The notes under the pieces are model-generated. The model saw only the letters and a program-made list of their open reading frames with translations, was not told the origin of the DNA and made no database searches. The position numbers were made by a program, and so were the translations under genes. From Curvibacter sp. CHRR-16 (GTDB taxonomy: Bacteria > Pseudomonadota > Gammaproteobacteria > Burkholderiales > Burkholderiaceae_C), in the NCBI RefSeq assembly GCF_018474005.1, contig NZ_JAHCSH010000002.1, forward strand, positions 496,001-560,000: a stretch of 64,000 nt of DNA, written 5' to 3'. Numbering within the stretch: position 1 is the first letter of the stretch; each line of letters opens with the position of its first letter. This document shows, in pieces, positions 17,001-26,807 of this stretch.

Positions 17001-20000
17001 AGTTGTTGCTTCGGGCTGTTTGCAGTAACCAGCCACCAAGGCCAGTAATTGCTCTTCCGAGTACGGTTTGCCCAAGTAGTGATCGACCCCGATCGCTTTG
17101 GCATGCTCGCGGTGCTTCTCCGCAATACGGGAAGTAATCATGATGATGGGCAAATGCTTGAGTTTGTCGTCCGCACGGATGTTGCGCGCCAAATCAAACC
17201 CATCCATGCGCGGCATTTCAATGTCCGACAGCACCACGGCAGGCACTTCTTCTTGCAAACGCTCCAAGGCTTGCAAACCATCGTTGGCCAAGGCCACGCG
17301 ATAGCCTTCTCGGCGCAGCAACCGTTGGGTCACCCGACGCACCGTGATGGAGTCATCCACCACGAGCACCAAAGGCGTGCTGTCGTGTGCACTGCCAGTT
17401 GCCACCGGGCTTGCAACTTGTGGCGCATCAGTCACCAACGGTTCGGCACTGGCTTGCGCCAACACTTGCTCACCATAGACCGCTGCCAATGCCACGGGGT
17501 TGTAGATCAACACCACAGCACCGGAGGGCAACACCGACATGCCTGCAAGCCCCGGCAAACGCGAGAGCTGGGCCCCCAAGTTCTTGACCACCACTTCGCG
17601 GTTGCCCAACACTTCGTCCACGTGCAATGCGACGTGTTGACCTGCACTGCGCATGATGACCACTGGGGTGGTTTTACCGACGGGCTCCTCACTCTGGCGC
17701 GATACTTGAAGCAAGGCACCAGCCCAAAAGAAGGGCATGGCCTGCATGCCGTACTCAAACTGGTTGCTGCGGTAGGCGTTGGCCAAGCCATCGGGGGATA
17801 CGCGCAACACGATCTCCATGTTGTTGGCCGGAACCCCCATGGTGAAGTTCCCCATGCGCAGCAAAACCACTTGGGTCACGGCGGTTGTCAATGGCAACAC
17901 GAGTTTGAATTGGGTTCCCTTCCCGGTTTCGGTATGGGTTTCAATACGGCCACCCACTGCCTGCACCTCGGCACGCACGACGTCCATGCCAATCCCGCGG
18001 CCAGCCAATTCAGTGACCTGATCGGCAGTAGACAAGCCGGGATGGAAGATCAACTCCGCCACATCAGCATCGGTCAAGACTGCATCTGCCGACACCAATC
18101 CTGCCGCTTGGGCTTTTTCACGGATGCGTTGCAGATTCAGACCAGCACCATCGTCGCTGAAGACCACCGAGACTTCGTTGCTCTCTTGTTCAACGCCCAA
18201 CTGGATTTGCCCCACCAAAGCTTTGCCTGCTTTTTGGCGAGCATCGCTTGACTCAACCCCGTGGGCAATTGCGTTGCGCAACAAGTGCTCGAAGGCTGGT
18301 GCCATACGCTCCAAAATGGCACGATCCACCTCAATATTGGCACCTTCAATTTCCAAACGAACTTGCTTGCCAGCATCCTTGGAGGCTTGGCGCACCACAC
18401 CGTACAGACGATCAGCAATCGAGTCGAACTCCACCATGCGGGTGCGCAGCAAGTCGCGCTGCAACTCCCGGGCCTGACGGGCTTGGGCGATCAAATCATC
18501 CTCGGCACCATCAATGGACTGCTGAAGGTTACGCTGCACAGTGGCCACATCGTTCACTGACTCGGCCATCATGCGGGTGAGCTCTTGCACACGGGTAAAG
18601 CGGTCAAACTCCAGTGGATCAAACCCCTGCGCGCTGTCTTTGGCTTGCGCCAAACGGGACTGCATTTGCGATTCGGCTTGGACCTCAACATCACGCAACT
18701 GCTGGCGCAAGCGATCCAAGTTGCCCGTCAGATCACTCAACGTTGAGCGCATCTGTCCCACATGCTCATCCATGCGCGAGCGCGCAATGAGCACCTCACC
18801 GGCTTGATTGAGTAGCTGGTCAATCAACTGCGAACGCACGCGCACTGTCTGCTGCCCTGTAGCTTTGGCCACAGCCGATTGCACAGGAGTTCGCACGGCA
18901 ATTTTGGGCATGACCACAGCTGGTTTGACCACCCGCTCAGGCTTGACTGCCTCTGCTGCGCCACTGTCTATGCCATCTTCTGCTGCACGTGCCTCCAACA
19001 CAAACGCTTCGGGAACTGCAGCAATTTGTGTATCTTGCGTGATCTCCGCGGCATCCAGTGCGGACGACTCCCATTCTGGAGATAGTTCAGGATTGGCCTC
19101 CAAGCCCTGAACTGCCGTTTGAATGGTGTCGAAACGGGTTAGCAGGGGTTCAATTTGCACTGTCTGCAGGCCATCACTTCCCAAGCTTTCAATGGCAGTT
19201 TCCATGCGGTGCGCCATTTCACCCACGCGCATTGCTCCGGCCAAACGAGCACTGCCCTTGAGGGTGTGCAGCAAACGCAACACTTGGGCGCGCTGATCGA
19301 GCAAAGTGGGCGTATCCACCCACAAACGCAGCGCAGTACCCAAAGCAGGCATCAGTTCATCGGCCTCTTCGCGGAATATTTCGAGCAAATCAGGATCCAG
19401 GTTATCCACTGCATCCAAATCGTCGTCTTGCGCTGACAACACAACCAGTGGCGCTGCCACAAAGTTAGCCGCAGTGCTGCTGGCCTCCACAGGAGCCCCA
19501 ACGGGAGGCGATGTCGCATCGTCGAGGGCAATCAGCACTTCTGGTAGTTCTATCGCCTCCAAACCAAACTCAGGCTCAGATACTGCGTCCGACGTTGCAA
19601 CAAGCGGTTCATCTATTTCAACAGCCCGCACATCTTCAGAGAAATCTTGAGCAGCCAGCGCATGCAAACGAACCAATACATCCTCATCCGCTTCCTTCAA
19701 GACACCCGCAGCGAATTGGTGCAGGAGTCGACGGATATCGAGTGCGGCAGCCAGTGCCAAGTCCGCATGTGCGGACTGCGATTGGAGATGGCGCTGCAAA
19801 TGCTCCAATGCAGACTCCAATGCGCGAGCCAACTCTGACAGCGCTGTAAAGCCCACCGTAGCGGAACTACCCAACAACGAGTGGGCACACGCAATGGCAG
19901 CCTCAGGCACACCCAATGCCAAATCAGCGCGCCACTGCTGCACAGACTCTTGTAACTTCTGCGACCATTCATCGGCCTCACCCAAGAAGACATTGAACAG

Positions 20001-22901
20001 CGCTGGACTGATGCGCAAATGGCCCACCACCTTGATCTCGTCTTCGGGCTTGGGCGGTGGGTTCACCTCCAACACTACAGGCAATGACGGAGGAGCTACA
20101 GCCTCCGCAGGGAAGTCCAACTCCAAAGCAAAATCGATATCCTCTGCAACAACCTCGGCCTGCGGCGCTGACGTCGACTCCAGCTGATTACTGGTTTGTG
20201 TTACATCAACCGCGGGGAAGTCCAGACTGATGACACTCTCGGTGACAGCAGGCTCAATGGCGATAGGCGCATCTTGGGCAAGATTCGGCTCTGTAATGTC
20301 TTGGGGGATGTCGATCAGATGCGGCAACTCATTGATTGCGGGCAGCTTTGAATCATCTTCTGCAACGCCCGGAGCGGTATCGGCGAAATCCACCATCTCG
20401 ACCGATGGAGGTGCCTCCTCTATTGCAGCAGACTGCGTCGCTGCAAAATCGGCGTGGGCTAGCGATTCTGCCTGCTGACCCTCTTCCTGTGCCGGATGTT
20501 GAGTTTCTACTGCTACGTGGCCATCGCTAAGACTGGGATGCAAAGCGGCCAGAACACTATCACGGGCGTGCGTAGGTACTTGCAGCGGAGCCAAACGGCC
20601 TTCCAGTCGCAACGCATCGGCCGTAATACGGAATGGTTGCGCACTCCAAGTGGATGCTTGTTGGCTTTCAATGTCGCGCACCCATTGACCAAAAGCAGCC
20701 ATGGCATGGCCTGCAATCAGCTGCATTTCTTCTGTTGCAGGCTTGTGCTCAGCCAATGAGGTATTGAGCAATTGCTCAAAAGCCCATGCGGCCTCCCCAA
20801 ACTCGGTCAAACCCACCATGCGAGAGCTGCCCTTGAGGGTATGGAAAGCACGTCGCAGCGTAGTTTGATCTGCCAAATTGGTGTTATCGGCCTTGAGGGC
20901 ACCCAAAGCCTCTTGGCCATTGTGGATGACTTCTCGCGCCTCTTCCAAGAAGATACCAAGCAAATCATCGTCATCTTCATCCGGCGTCAGAACAACGGAT
21001 GCAGGTGCCTGCGTCACATTGGGTGCACTGGTTGCAACTTCGTCACTGAGCGAATCGGTCTGCATGAGTGCTTGCAACTGAGCCAAGTCCTCCGCCAACC
21101 CATCGTCATCTGCTCCACTTGGAGCATTCTCATCTTGCCTGCGCCCCATGGTCGGACGAAGGACGCCTTGCTCTTCATCAAATACGAACATGGTTTTGGC
21201 CAAAGCACGCTGATAGCTCAGCATGTCTATCAAAAAGCCCATAGCCCCCAAGCTACTGCCGACCTTCTCAAACTCTTGGCTTTGGTGGGGCTTGGGTTTG
21301 CCAGCAGCCAAAATCCAATCCTCAACCGTGGAACGCATGCGCAGCGCTGCCGTGGCTGGCTGATCCATACCCAACACAGAGAAAACCCCACGCATTTGGG
21401 CAATCTGGTTGGGGGCTTGGGCCAGTACACTGGTATCTGCAGGATTGCGGAAATACGCATCCAGTGACTTTTCCACCTCGGTCAAGGTGTGACGCAACTC
21501 ATCGACAACACTGCCCATGGTCTGCCTGTCACTGACACGGCGGTACAAATCCTCCATCCACGCCTCTAAGGGCTGAGGAGCGCCCCCTGCACGAACGTGA
21601 TCCAAGCGCTGCGCCAGACGTTGACCACGCACGGCCAATTGCTCATCACTTGGATCCATCTCATCGTAGGCGGCTTCCAAATACAGCACCGCCGTAGCCA
21701 CTTCCATGGCCACGGAAGGCTTGGGAGCTGCGCCTGATTGGACAGTGGCTTGCACCACATCCACCAAGGCCTGGGCCAGAGGCTGGTTTTCCGCATGCAG
21801 TTTGGCAATCGACTCTGCAACGCTGGCAAACTGATCTGCAGCCTGCTTCAAGCGCTGGACATCGCCTCCCGCCAAGGCAGACCATGTTTCTGCCGCTGTA
21901 GTGATGCGTTTGCGCGCTGTCGCTAAAACGGTGGGGTCAAAGCGTCCAAATTGCTCTTTAGCGTATTCCACTGGACGCGTTGTAGCCAGCCCATAGGCGT
22001 CCCTCACTTTTGTCAGAACAGGCGTTGCCCCATCCAAAGAAGGAAGGGCTTGGGAACAAAAAAACAGCAACTCGTGCCCCACTCGCTCGGAGGGTGGAGT
22101 GTTTTTTGTCGCCAAACTGACGTATTGCTGCAATACCCGTGATGCGATGCGTTTGACATATACATCAACTGGCAGCAGTTGCTGCGCCAAAGCCTCAAAG
22201 AATGCTGCAGCCAAAGCCCAGAAAGCACGCACATCGGTCGATGCCCCTGCTTGTCGCGACAGACCTTGTGCAAGGTCTGACAACTTGTGCGCCGCTTTCA
22301 AATCGCTGTATCTGACATAGCGCAGCAGCGCTTGCTCCATGGATTGCCGCGTACTCGGCGCATATTCCGTAGCGGTAACCGAATCATCCAGTCCAACATC
22401 ACGCCAAGTCCATTGAGACAACCAGAGGTCTGCGGGATGAATACGTTGAGACTCCCCGGCGTATTCGAGCAAAGCCTGCCACTGGGGAAACAAAGCGACG
22501 GCCGATGATGTCTTGCCCTTGAGCAAGGTTTCCAAATATTCCACGACCGCAAAACTGGCCCGCTCCATTGCAGAAGCGGCATCATCACTGCACAACTCGG
22601 GACGCTGTACATAGCGTTGAACCAAAGATTCCATGGCGCGAACTAGCTTAGCCACCGAGGACTGGCCAACCATCTCCAACGCACCGACCGCTTGGTGCAA
22701 TTGCTGGCGCGCAATCCGAAGATGGCTGGTATCCAGATCGGTCAGACCTTCGGTGCGGGCAATCTCAGCATCGCGAACAAAACGCCGCAACGCTTTGGAC
22801 GCGCCATCCAGAGATTTGCGAAGCTCATCGAGCACCCACACCAATGGTCCCAGGTCATCCTGAGAGGCCACTTGTGCGCTGGCAACTGTTTGGGACATCA
22901 T
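16995..22901 (-). CDS. pilL: Hybrid chemosensory histidine kinase PilL/ChpA
   Basis: A 1968-residue CheA-like kinase of the type IV pilus chemosensory system. Helical, divergent Hpt-like regions fill the N-terminal part. Recognisable phosphotransfer sites are H687 (AFHTLKGSSRMVG), H1007 (AHSLLGSSATVG) and H1212 (LLHTLKGSARLAG). A long acidic, low-complexity linker lies near 800-940. The kinase part follows: dimerisation about 1370-1490, ATPase with N-box N1543 (HLLRNAIAHG) and GRGIGMDVV, and a CheW-like domain. A C-terminal receiver ends the protein, with D1893 in LSDIEMPRMDG. It should phosphorylate PilG and PilH. The gene follows pilJ after 35 bases. Confidence 0.95.
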   Translation of the reverse strand: MMSQTVASAQVASQDDLGPLVWVLDELRKSLDGASKALRRFVRDAEIARTEGLTDLDTSHLRIARQQLHQAVGALEMVGQSSVAKLVRAMESLVQRYVQRPELCSDDAASAMERASFAVVEYLETLLKGKTSSAVALFPQWQALLEYAGESQRIHPADLWLSQWTWRDVGLDDSVTATEYAPSTRQSMEQALLRYVRYSDLKAAHKLSDLAQGLSRQAGASTDVRAFWALAAAFFEALAQQLLPVDVYVKRIASRVLQQYVSLATKNTPPSERVGHELLFFCSQALPSLDGATPVLTKVRDAYGLATTRPVEYAKEQFGRFDPTVLATARKRITTAAETWSALAGGDVQRLKQAADQFASVAESIAKLHAENQPLAQALVDVVQATVQSGAAPKPSVAMEVATAVLYLEAAYDEMDPSDEQLAVRGQRLAQRLDHVRAGGAPQPLEAWMEDLYRRVSDRQTMGSVVDELRHTLTEVEKSLDAYFRNPADTSVLAQAPNQIAQMRGVFSVLGMDQPATAALRMRSTVEDWILAAGKPKPHQSQEFEKVGSSLGAMGFLIDMLSYQRALAKTMFVFDEEQGVLRPTMGRRQDENAPSGADDDGLAEDLAQLQALMQTDSLSDEVATSAPNVTQAPASVVLTPDEDDDDLLGIFLEEAREVIHNGQEALGALKADNTNLADQTTLRRAFHTLKGSSRMVGLTEFGEAAWAFEQLLNTSLAEHKPATEEMQLIAGHAMAAFGQWVRDIESQQASTWSAQPFRITADALRLEGRLAPLQVPTHARDSVLAALHPSLSDGHVAVETQHPAQEEGQQAESLAHADFAATQSAAIEEAPPSVEMVDFADTAPGVAEDDSKLPAINELPHLIDIPQDITEPNLAQDAPIAIEPAVTESVISLDFPAVDVTQTSNQLESTSAPQAEVVAEDIDFALELDFPAEAVAPPSLPVVLEVNPPPKPEDEIKVVGHLRISPALFNVFLGEADEWSQKLQESVQQWRADLALGVPEAAIACAHSLLGSSATVGFTALSELARALESALEHLQRHLQSQSAHADLALAAALDIRRLLHQFAAGVLKEADEDVLVRLHALAAQDFSEDVRAVEIDEPLVATSDAVSEPEFGLEAIELPEVLIALDDATSPPVGAPVEASSTAANFVAAPLVVLSAQDDDLDAVDNLDPDLLEIFREEADELMPALGTALRLWVDTPTLLDQRAQVLRLLHTLKGSARLAGAMRVGEMAHRMETAIESLGSDGLQTVQIEPLLTRFDTIQTAVQGLEANPELSPEWESSALDAAEITQDTQIAAVPEAFVLEARAAEDGIDSGAAEAVKPERVVKPAVVMPKIAVRTPVQSAVAKATGQQTVRVRSQLIDQLLNQAGEVLIARSRMDEHVGQMRSTLSDLTGNLDRLRQQLRDVEVQAESQMQSRLAQAKDSAQGFDPLEFDRFTRVQELTRMMAESVNDVATVQRNLQQSIDGAEDDLIAQARQARELQRDLLRTRMVEFDSIADRLYGVVRQASKDAGKQVRLEIEGANIEVDRAILERMAPAFEHLLRNAIAHGVESSDARQKAGKALVGQIQLGVEQESNEVSVVFSDDGAGLNLQRIREKAQAAGLVSADAVLTDADVAELIFHPGLSTADQVTELAGRGIGMDVVRAEVQAVGGRIETHTETGKGTQFKLVLPLTTAVTQVVLLRMGNFTMGVPANNMEIVLRVSPDGLANAYRSNQFEYGMQAMPFFWAGALLQVSRQSEEPVGKTTPVVIMRSAGQHVALHVDEVLGNREVVVKNLGAQLSRLPGLAGMSVLPSGAVVLIYNPVALAAVYGEQVLAQASAEPLVTDAPQVASPVATGSAHDSTPLVLVVDDSITVRRVTQRLLRREGYRVALANDGLQALERLQEEVPAVVLSDIEMPRMDGFDLARNIRADDKLKHLPIIMITSRIAEKHREHAKAIGVDHYLGKPYSEEQLLALVAGYCKQPEATTS

Positions 22902-22936
22902 GCGCTCAGGCTCTCCTGGTTAGCGGCTGTCGAAAA

Positions 22937-25192
22937 TTAAGCAATCTTGAAACGGGCTACCGATTGGCGCAGGTCTTCCGCCATGCGCGAGAGTTCTCGC
23001 ACTTGGTTGGCAGTCAGCTTGGTACCTTCACCAGTTTGTTCCGTCACGGCAAAAATGTGCTGAATGCTGTTGGCCACGCCGTTGGCCAACTCCGCTTCAC
23101 GCGAAGCAGAATTCGAAATTTGTTCAATCAACTCAGCAACTTGGCGTGACACCCTGTCAATTTCTGCCAAGGCTGTACCCGCATTGTCAGACAGCTTGGC
23201 CCCTTCAACCACCCCCATGGTCGAACGTTCCATAGCGCCAATCGCATCTTGCGTATCGGTTTGAATGGCCTTCACCAGTACAGCAATCTGTTTGGCCGCT
23301 TCGGCAGAACGCTCGGCCAAACGCTGCACTTCTTCGGCCACCACCGAGAAGCCACGCCCTGCCTCACCAGCAGAAGCAGCCTGAATGGCAGCATTGAGCG
23401 CCAAAACGTTGGTCTGCTCAGTAATGTCAGAAATCAGCTCGGTGATTTCACCAATCTCTTGAGACGACTCACCCAGTCGCTTGATGCGTTTGGCAGTGTC
23501 TTGAATTTGATCGCGAATGGTGTTCATACCACCGATCGCGTTTTGCACCGCCTGCAAGCCTGACTCGGCGGCTTGCAAAGAGCGGCGCGCGACTTGCGCA
23601 GATTCTTGCGCTTGGCTGGACATATTGTTAATACGGCTGGCCATTTCCACCACCGAGTTGCCCGTGGCGCGGATTTCATGCAACTGTTCATTGGAAGCTG
23701 CCAACAGTTCGGTCGACGTGGCATCCACTTCCGATGTTGTCCGGGCCACACGAGAAGCCGTGTTTTGCACGTTAGATACCAACAAGCGCAACTCTTCCAC
23801 GGTGTAGTTCACCGAATCGGCAATCGCCCCCGTAATGTCTTCCGTCACCGTCGCTTCTTGGGTCAAATCACCCTCAGCCACTGTTTGCAACTCGTTCATC
23901 AAGCGCAGAATGGCTGCTTGGTTGGCATCATTGACGCGCTTGGCTTCTTGCTCTTGACTTTCCGCTTCCAAGCGCTGTTGCTCCGCCAAAATTTGGCGGC
24001 GACGGCTTTCTTGAATCTGCACATACGACAAGCCACCTGCACAGGTCAACGCAAACAGCGCAACGACAACCATGGCCACTAACGCGCGAGGGTCAATACC
24101 GGCGCGATCAGACAACTGGACTTGCAAATCCTCCAAATTGCGGCGCAGTGGCTCACTGTCCGCAATGATGATGGACTCCGCCTCACGTGCAGCAACCAAA
24201 CCCTGCAAGTTACCCAAAATGGCTCCCGCTTGCACTCGGGTGTCTTCGTAGGTTTTGAGCAAGCTCTGTAGCTGCTCACGCAGTACGGAATCTTTGGGCG
24301 CGGCGATTTTCAACTCGGCGCTGCCATTGAGCAAAGCCTCCGCCACTTCTTTGAAAGTATTCAAGTCTTTACCCAACAAAAAGACCGCTTCCGGGCTCAC
24401 GCCCTCAGCAGTCAAGAACTCGTTGGATGACTTACCGATACGCTGCGTCAGCATGACCAACTGCCCCACGGCTGAAATTTCTGTCGCAGGCGCGTTTTGT
24501 TGCAGTTTGAGAGAAGAGACGCCTTCCGCAATTTCCAGCAAATCAGCAGACTGACGGTTAATCAAGCGCAATGCGGAGCCAATTTGGGTCAGCATCTTTT
24601 GTTGGCCCAAAATGACCGATGCGTTCTTGGATGCCCGTTGCACCAAAGGATTGATCTTGACCAACTCGGGTTGCATGTCCTCATCCAATGCGTCCAAGGA
24701 CATGCTCGGATCACCTTTACCCAAACCAGCCACAGACTTGGAAAGGATCTCAACACTTTCAGACACGTCTGGGAAGGCCTGCGCACTCCCCACCACTGCC
24801 TGTGTTACCGATTTGGCCAACCGTTGCGACTGCAGCAAGGCCTGACCCAGCGCACCTTGCTGCAAAGCAATTTTGTTGGATTGGCTAAGCACCAGCACAA
24901 CAAAAGCCGACAACACCAACAAAGACACAGCCAACAAGACCAACAGCACGCGGTTGTGCTGGGCTGCTGTGCGCTTACCCAACAAAGGCACAGACACCAC
25001 ATCAGCCACCAGATCCTCTGCGGGAACATCATCCACAGCCGCACTCAGCGGTACTTGACGTGTTCTCACATCCGATGCTCCAGAAAACCCATCTAGCGAA
25101 TCAGACGGAACACCCAAACTAACACGCGAGTCGGTATCCAACTCTTCAGGCGCTTTGGCGAAACGGGATTTCAGCTTATCGAGCAATGACAT
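22937..25192 (-). CDS. pilJ: Type IV pilus chemoreceptor PilJ
   Basis: A 751-residue chemoreceptor. A 75-residue cytoplasmic N-terminus precedes the first membrane helix (about 78-102), a periplasmic helical PilJ-type sensor domain (about 105-365, several MLTQ/SALRLI-like heptads) and a second helix (about 370-390). Then come a HAMP-like region and the signalling rod with the conserved tip [20 protein letters not shown]. In Pseudomonas PilJ senses pilus retraction and surface contact. It sits between pilI and pilL in the expected order. Confidence 0.95.
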   Translation of the reverse strand: MSLLDKLKSRFAKAPEELDTDSRVSLGVPSDSLDGFSGASDVRTRQVPLSAAVDDVPAEDLVADVVSVPLLGKRTAAQHNRVLLVLLAVSLLVLSAFVVLVLSQSNKIALQQGALGQALLQSQRLAKSVTQAVVGSAQAFPDVSESVEILSKSVAGLGKGDPSMSLDALDEDMQPELVKINPLVQRASKNASVILGQQKMLTQIGSALRLINRQSADLLEIAEGVSSLKLQQNAPATEISAVGQLVMLTQRIGKSSNEFLTAEGVSPEAVFLLGKDLNTFKEVAEALLNGSAELKIAAPKDSVLREQLQSLLKTYEDTRVQAGAILGNLQGLVAAREAESIIIADSEPLRRNLEDLQVQLSDRAGIDPRALVAMVVVALFALTCAGGLSYVQIQESRRRQILAEQQRLEAESQEQEAKRVNDANQAAILRLMNELQTVAEGDLTQEATVTEDITGAIADSVNYTVEELRLLVSNVQNTASRVARTTSEVDATSTELLAASNEQLHEIRATGNSVVEMASRINNMSSQAQESAQVARRSLQAAESGLQAVQNAIGGMNTIRDQIQDTAKRIKRLGESSQEIGEITELISDITEQTNVLALNAAIQAASAGEAGRGFSVVAEEVQRLAERSAEAAKQIAVLVKAIQTDTQDAIGAMERSTMGVVEGAKLSDNAGTALAEIDRVSRQVAELIEQISNSASREAELANGVANSIQHIFAVTEQTGEGTKLTANQVRELSRMAEDLRQSVARFKIA

Positions 25193-25204
25193 GTGAACCT
25201 ACCT

Positions 25205-25729
25205 TTAATACGAAGCGCTGATATTCAAAAACTCTGGGGTTTGGGCCAAGGCGCGCAAATTCACCTCTTGCCATGACACCCCACTTTTATCGACGAAGAT
25301 TGAACCCATGTACGGCATGTGCTCTTGCTGCGTTGGCGTTGAAGACACAAAATCATCTGCTCCACGCAACCCCTCCAAGCTATCGACACGCAACGCACTG
25401 TTCAAATCCAGAGCACCGTTGAGTGTGACCACGCTAGCCTCGGATCCAATCGCCGCTTGGGTAGATGACTCCCCTATAAATGCCGCGAAGTCCACCACCC
25501 CATAGAGACGGCCTCGGATATTGGTGACGCCACAAAACCATGCTTGGGCATAAGGCACCCCCTGCGGCTGGGTGTAGGGAACGATCTCCCCCGACTGCGC
25601 CAGTGGTAACAGGAAATGTCGATTTGCAGCCTTCACTGCTAGCCACGCAACAGAAACCCCTGTTCGCGCATCTTGCAAACGGGTTGCCAGCCTTGCCTGC
25701 AGATCACGAAGTGCTTGCCGATCAGACAT
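25205..25729 (-). CDS. pilI: CheW-like adaptor PilI
   Basis: A 174-residue single CheW domain. Landmarks are the GEIVPYTQPQGVPYAQAWFCGVTNIRGRL region, which matches the CheW core around the conserved N-x-R-G, and FSFE-like beta strands before it. It couples receptor PilJ to kinase PilL at the cell pole. It lies 12 bases before pilJ and directly after pilH. Confidence 0.92.
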   Translation of the reverse strand: MSDRQALRDLQARLATRLQDARTGVSVAWLAVKAANRHFLLPLAQSGEIVPYTQPQGVPYAQAWFCGVTNIRGRLYGVVDFAAFIGESSTQAAIGSEASVVTLNGALDLNSALRVDSLEGLRGADDFVSSTPTQQEHMPYMGSIFVDKSGVSWQEVNLRALAQTPEFLNISASY

Positions 25730-25741
25730 TCAACACCCCTG

Positions 25742-26107
25742 TTAGCCAAGGGCTTGGATTTTGGACAGCAATTCAGCCGGATCCACGGGCTTGGTGATGT
25801 AGTCCTTGGCACCTTGGCGCATACCCCAAACGCGGTCTGTCTCCAAATTCTTGCTCGTACAAATGATGATGGGAATGTGGGCGTACTCTGGACTGCGATT
25901 GATCGAGCGGGTCAACTGGAATCCATTCTGTCCAGGCATAACCACATCCATCAGGATCAAATCAGGGACCTCTTCTGTCAAACGCTTGAGCGCATCGTCA
26001 GCATTTTCTGCCGTACGAACGGTGAATCCGTTCTTTTGCAACGTTTCCGTCAAGAACAACAATTCAGTTTTGGAATCATCCACGACTAATACTTTTTTAA
26101 TGGCCAT
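25742..26107 (-). CDS. pilH: Response regulator PilH
   Basis: A 121-residue stand-alone CheY-like receiver. The acidic pair is in LVVDDSKTE, the phospho-acceptor Asp in DLILMDVVMPGQNGF, and the switch Thr and Lys in IIICTSKN and KDYITKPVDP. In Pseudomonas PilH influences pilus retraction. It lies 2 bases after pilG, so they are translationally close. Confidence 0.94.
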   Translation of the reverse strand: MAIKKVLVVDDSKTELLFLTETLQKNGFTVRTAENADDALKRLTEEVPDLILMDVVMPGQNGFQLTRSINRSPEYAHIPIIICTSKNLETDRVWGMRQGAKDYITKPVDPAELLSKIQALG

Positions 26108-26109
26108 TT

Positions 26110-26505
26110 TTATTCTCCTTGTATTGCTGTACCAAACTGCTGAACAGCTTGCAGCAACTGGTCTTTGGTAAATGGTTTAGTCAAGTAGTCTTGGGCTCCC
26201 ACCATGCGACCTCGCGCCTTATCAAAGACGCCATCCTTGGATGAGAGCATGACTACTGGAACACCAGAAAACTGGGGGTTGCGGCGGATGATGGCGCAGG
26301 TTTGATATCCATCCAAACGGGGCATCAAGATATCGCAAAAGATCAAATTGGGATGGTAATCATTGACCTTGGACAATGCATCAAAACCATCATCGGCCAG
26401 CATCACTTCATGGCCACCCTGCTTCAAAAATATCTCCGCACTACGGCGAATGGTGTTGCTGTCATCGATAACCAACACCTTGTATGTACGGGGGGCACCA
26501 TTCAC
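26110..26505 (-). CDS. pilG: Response regulator PilG
   Basis: A 131-residue stand-alone receiver with VLVIDDSNTIRRSAE, the phospho-acceptor Asp in LIFCDILMPRLDGY, VVMLSSKDGVFDK, and DYLTKPFTKDQL. In Pseudomonas it promotes pilus extension. The start is a GTG at 26505, preceded by GAGGAG about nine bases upstream. It is the first pil gene, directly after the rubredoxin gene on the same strand, which is the usual order in this bacterial group. Confidence 0.93.
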   Translation of the reverse strand: MNGAPRTYKVLVIDDSNTIRRSAEIFLKQGGHEVMLADDGFDALSKVNDYHPNLIFCDILMPRLDGYQTCAIIRRNPQFSGVPVVMLSSKDGVFDKARGRMVGAQDYLTKPFTKDQLLQAVQQFGTAIQGE

Positions 26506-26545
26506 GTTGATCTACTCCTCGTGGAACCGCAACCAAAATCCAAGC

Positions 26546-26719
26546 TTAGATTTGCACCATCTCAAAATCTTCCTTGCGCGCAGCGCATTCAGGACACACC
26601 CAGTTCATGGGCACATCTTCCCAGCGGGTGCCGGGCGCAATTCCGTGCTCAGGATCGCCTGTGGCTTCGTCATAAATCCACCCGCAAATCAAGCACATCC
26701 AAGTTTTGAAATCAGTCAC
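26546..26719 (-). CDS. Rubredoxin
   Basis: A 57-residue protein from a GTG start at 26719 (or 50 residues from the ATG at 26698). Two iron-binding cysteine pairs are seen: MCLICGWIYDEATGDPEHGI near the start and WVCPECAARKEDFE near the end. The core WEDVP and the aromatic Trp/Tyr residues are also typical. Rubredoxins carry single electrons through one Fe(Cys)4 centre. The GTG start adds TDFKTW before the first cysteine, as in homologues. The gene faces thiD across an 88-base divergent spacer and precedes pilG by 40 bases. Confidence 0.95.
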   Translation of the reverse strand: MTDFKTWMCLICGWIYDEATGDPEHGIAPGTRWEDVPMNWVCPECAARKEDFEMVQI

Positions 26720-26754
26720 AGCTTATAGGGCCTTCGAATAGAATGCAACGATTG

Positions 26755-26787
26755 TATAGATGTGACTGTAGCTACTAAACATCTATA
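26755..26787. promoter_or_regulatory. Divergent promoter with 9-bp inverted repeat (rubredoxin / thiD)
   Basis: TATAGATGT (26755-26763) and ACATCTATA (26779-26787) are perfect inverted repeats with a 15-base spacer. A TATACAAT on the minus strand (26751-26758) could be the rubredoxin -10. On the plus strand TATAAG (26784-26789), 16 bases after GTGACT (26762-26767), could serve thiD. A protein bound here would touch both promoters. Confidence 0.45.
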
Positions 26788-26807
26788 AGGCTTGAGAAAT
26801 TTCGCAC

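Noticed and set aside
21208-21246. CTATCAAAAAGCCCATAGC inside pilL, similar to the left end of the interspersed repeat
   Set aside because: The right half is missing and the encoded residues fit a normal helix of PilL, so it is probably chance.
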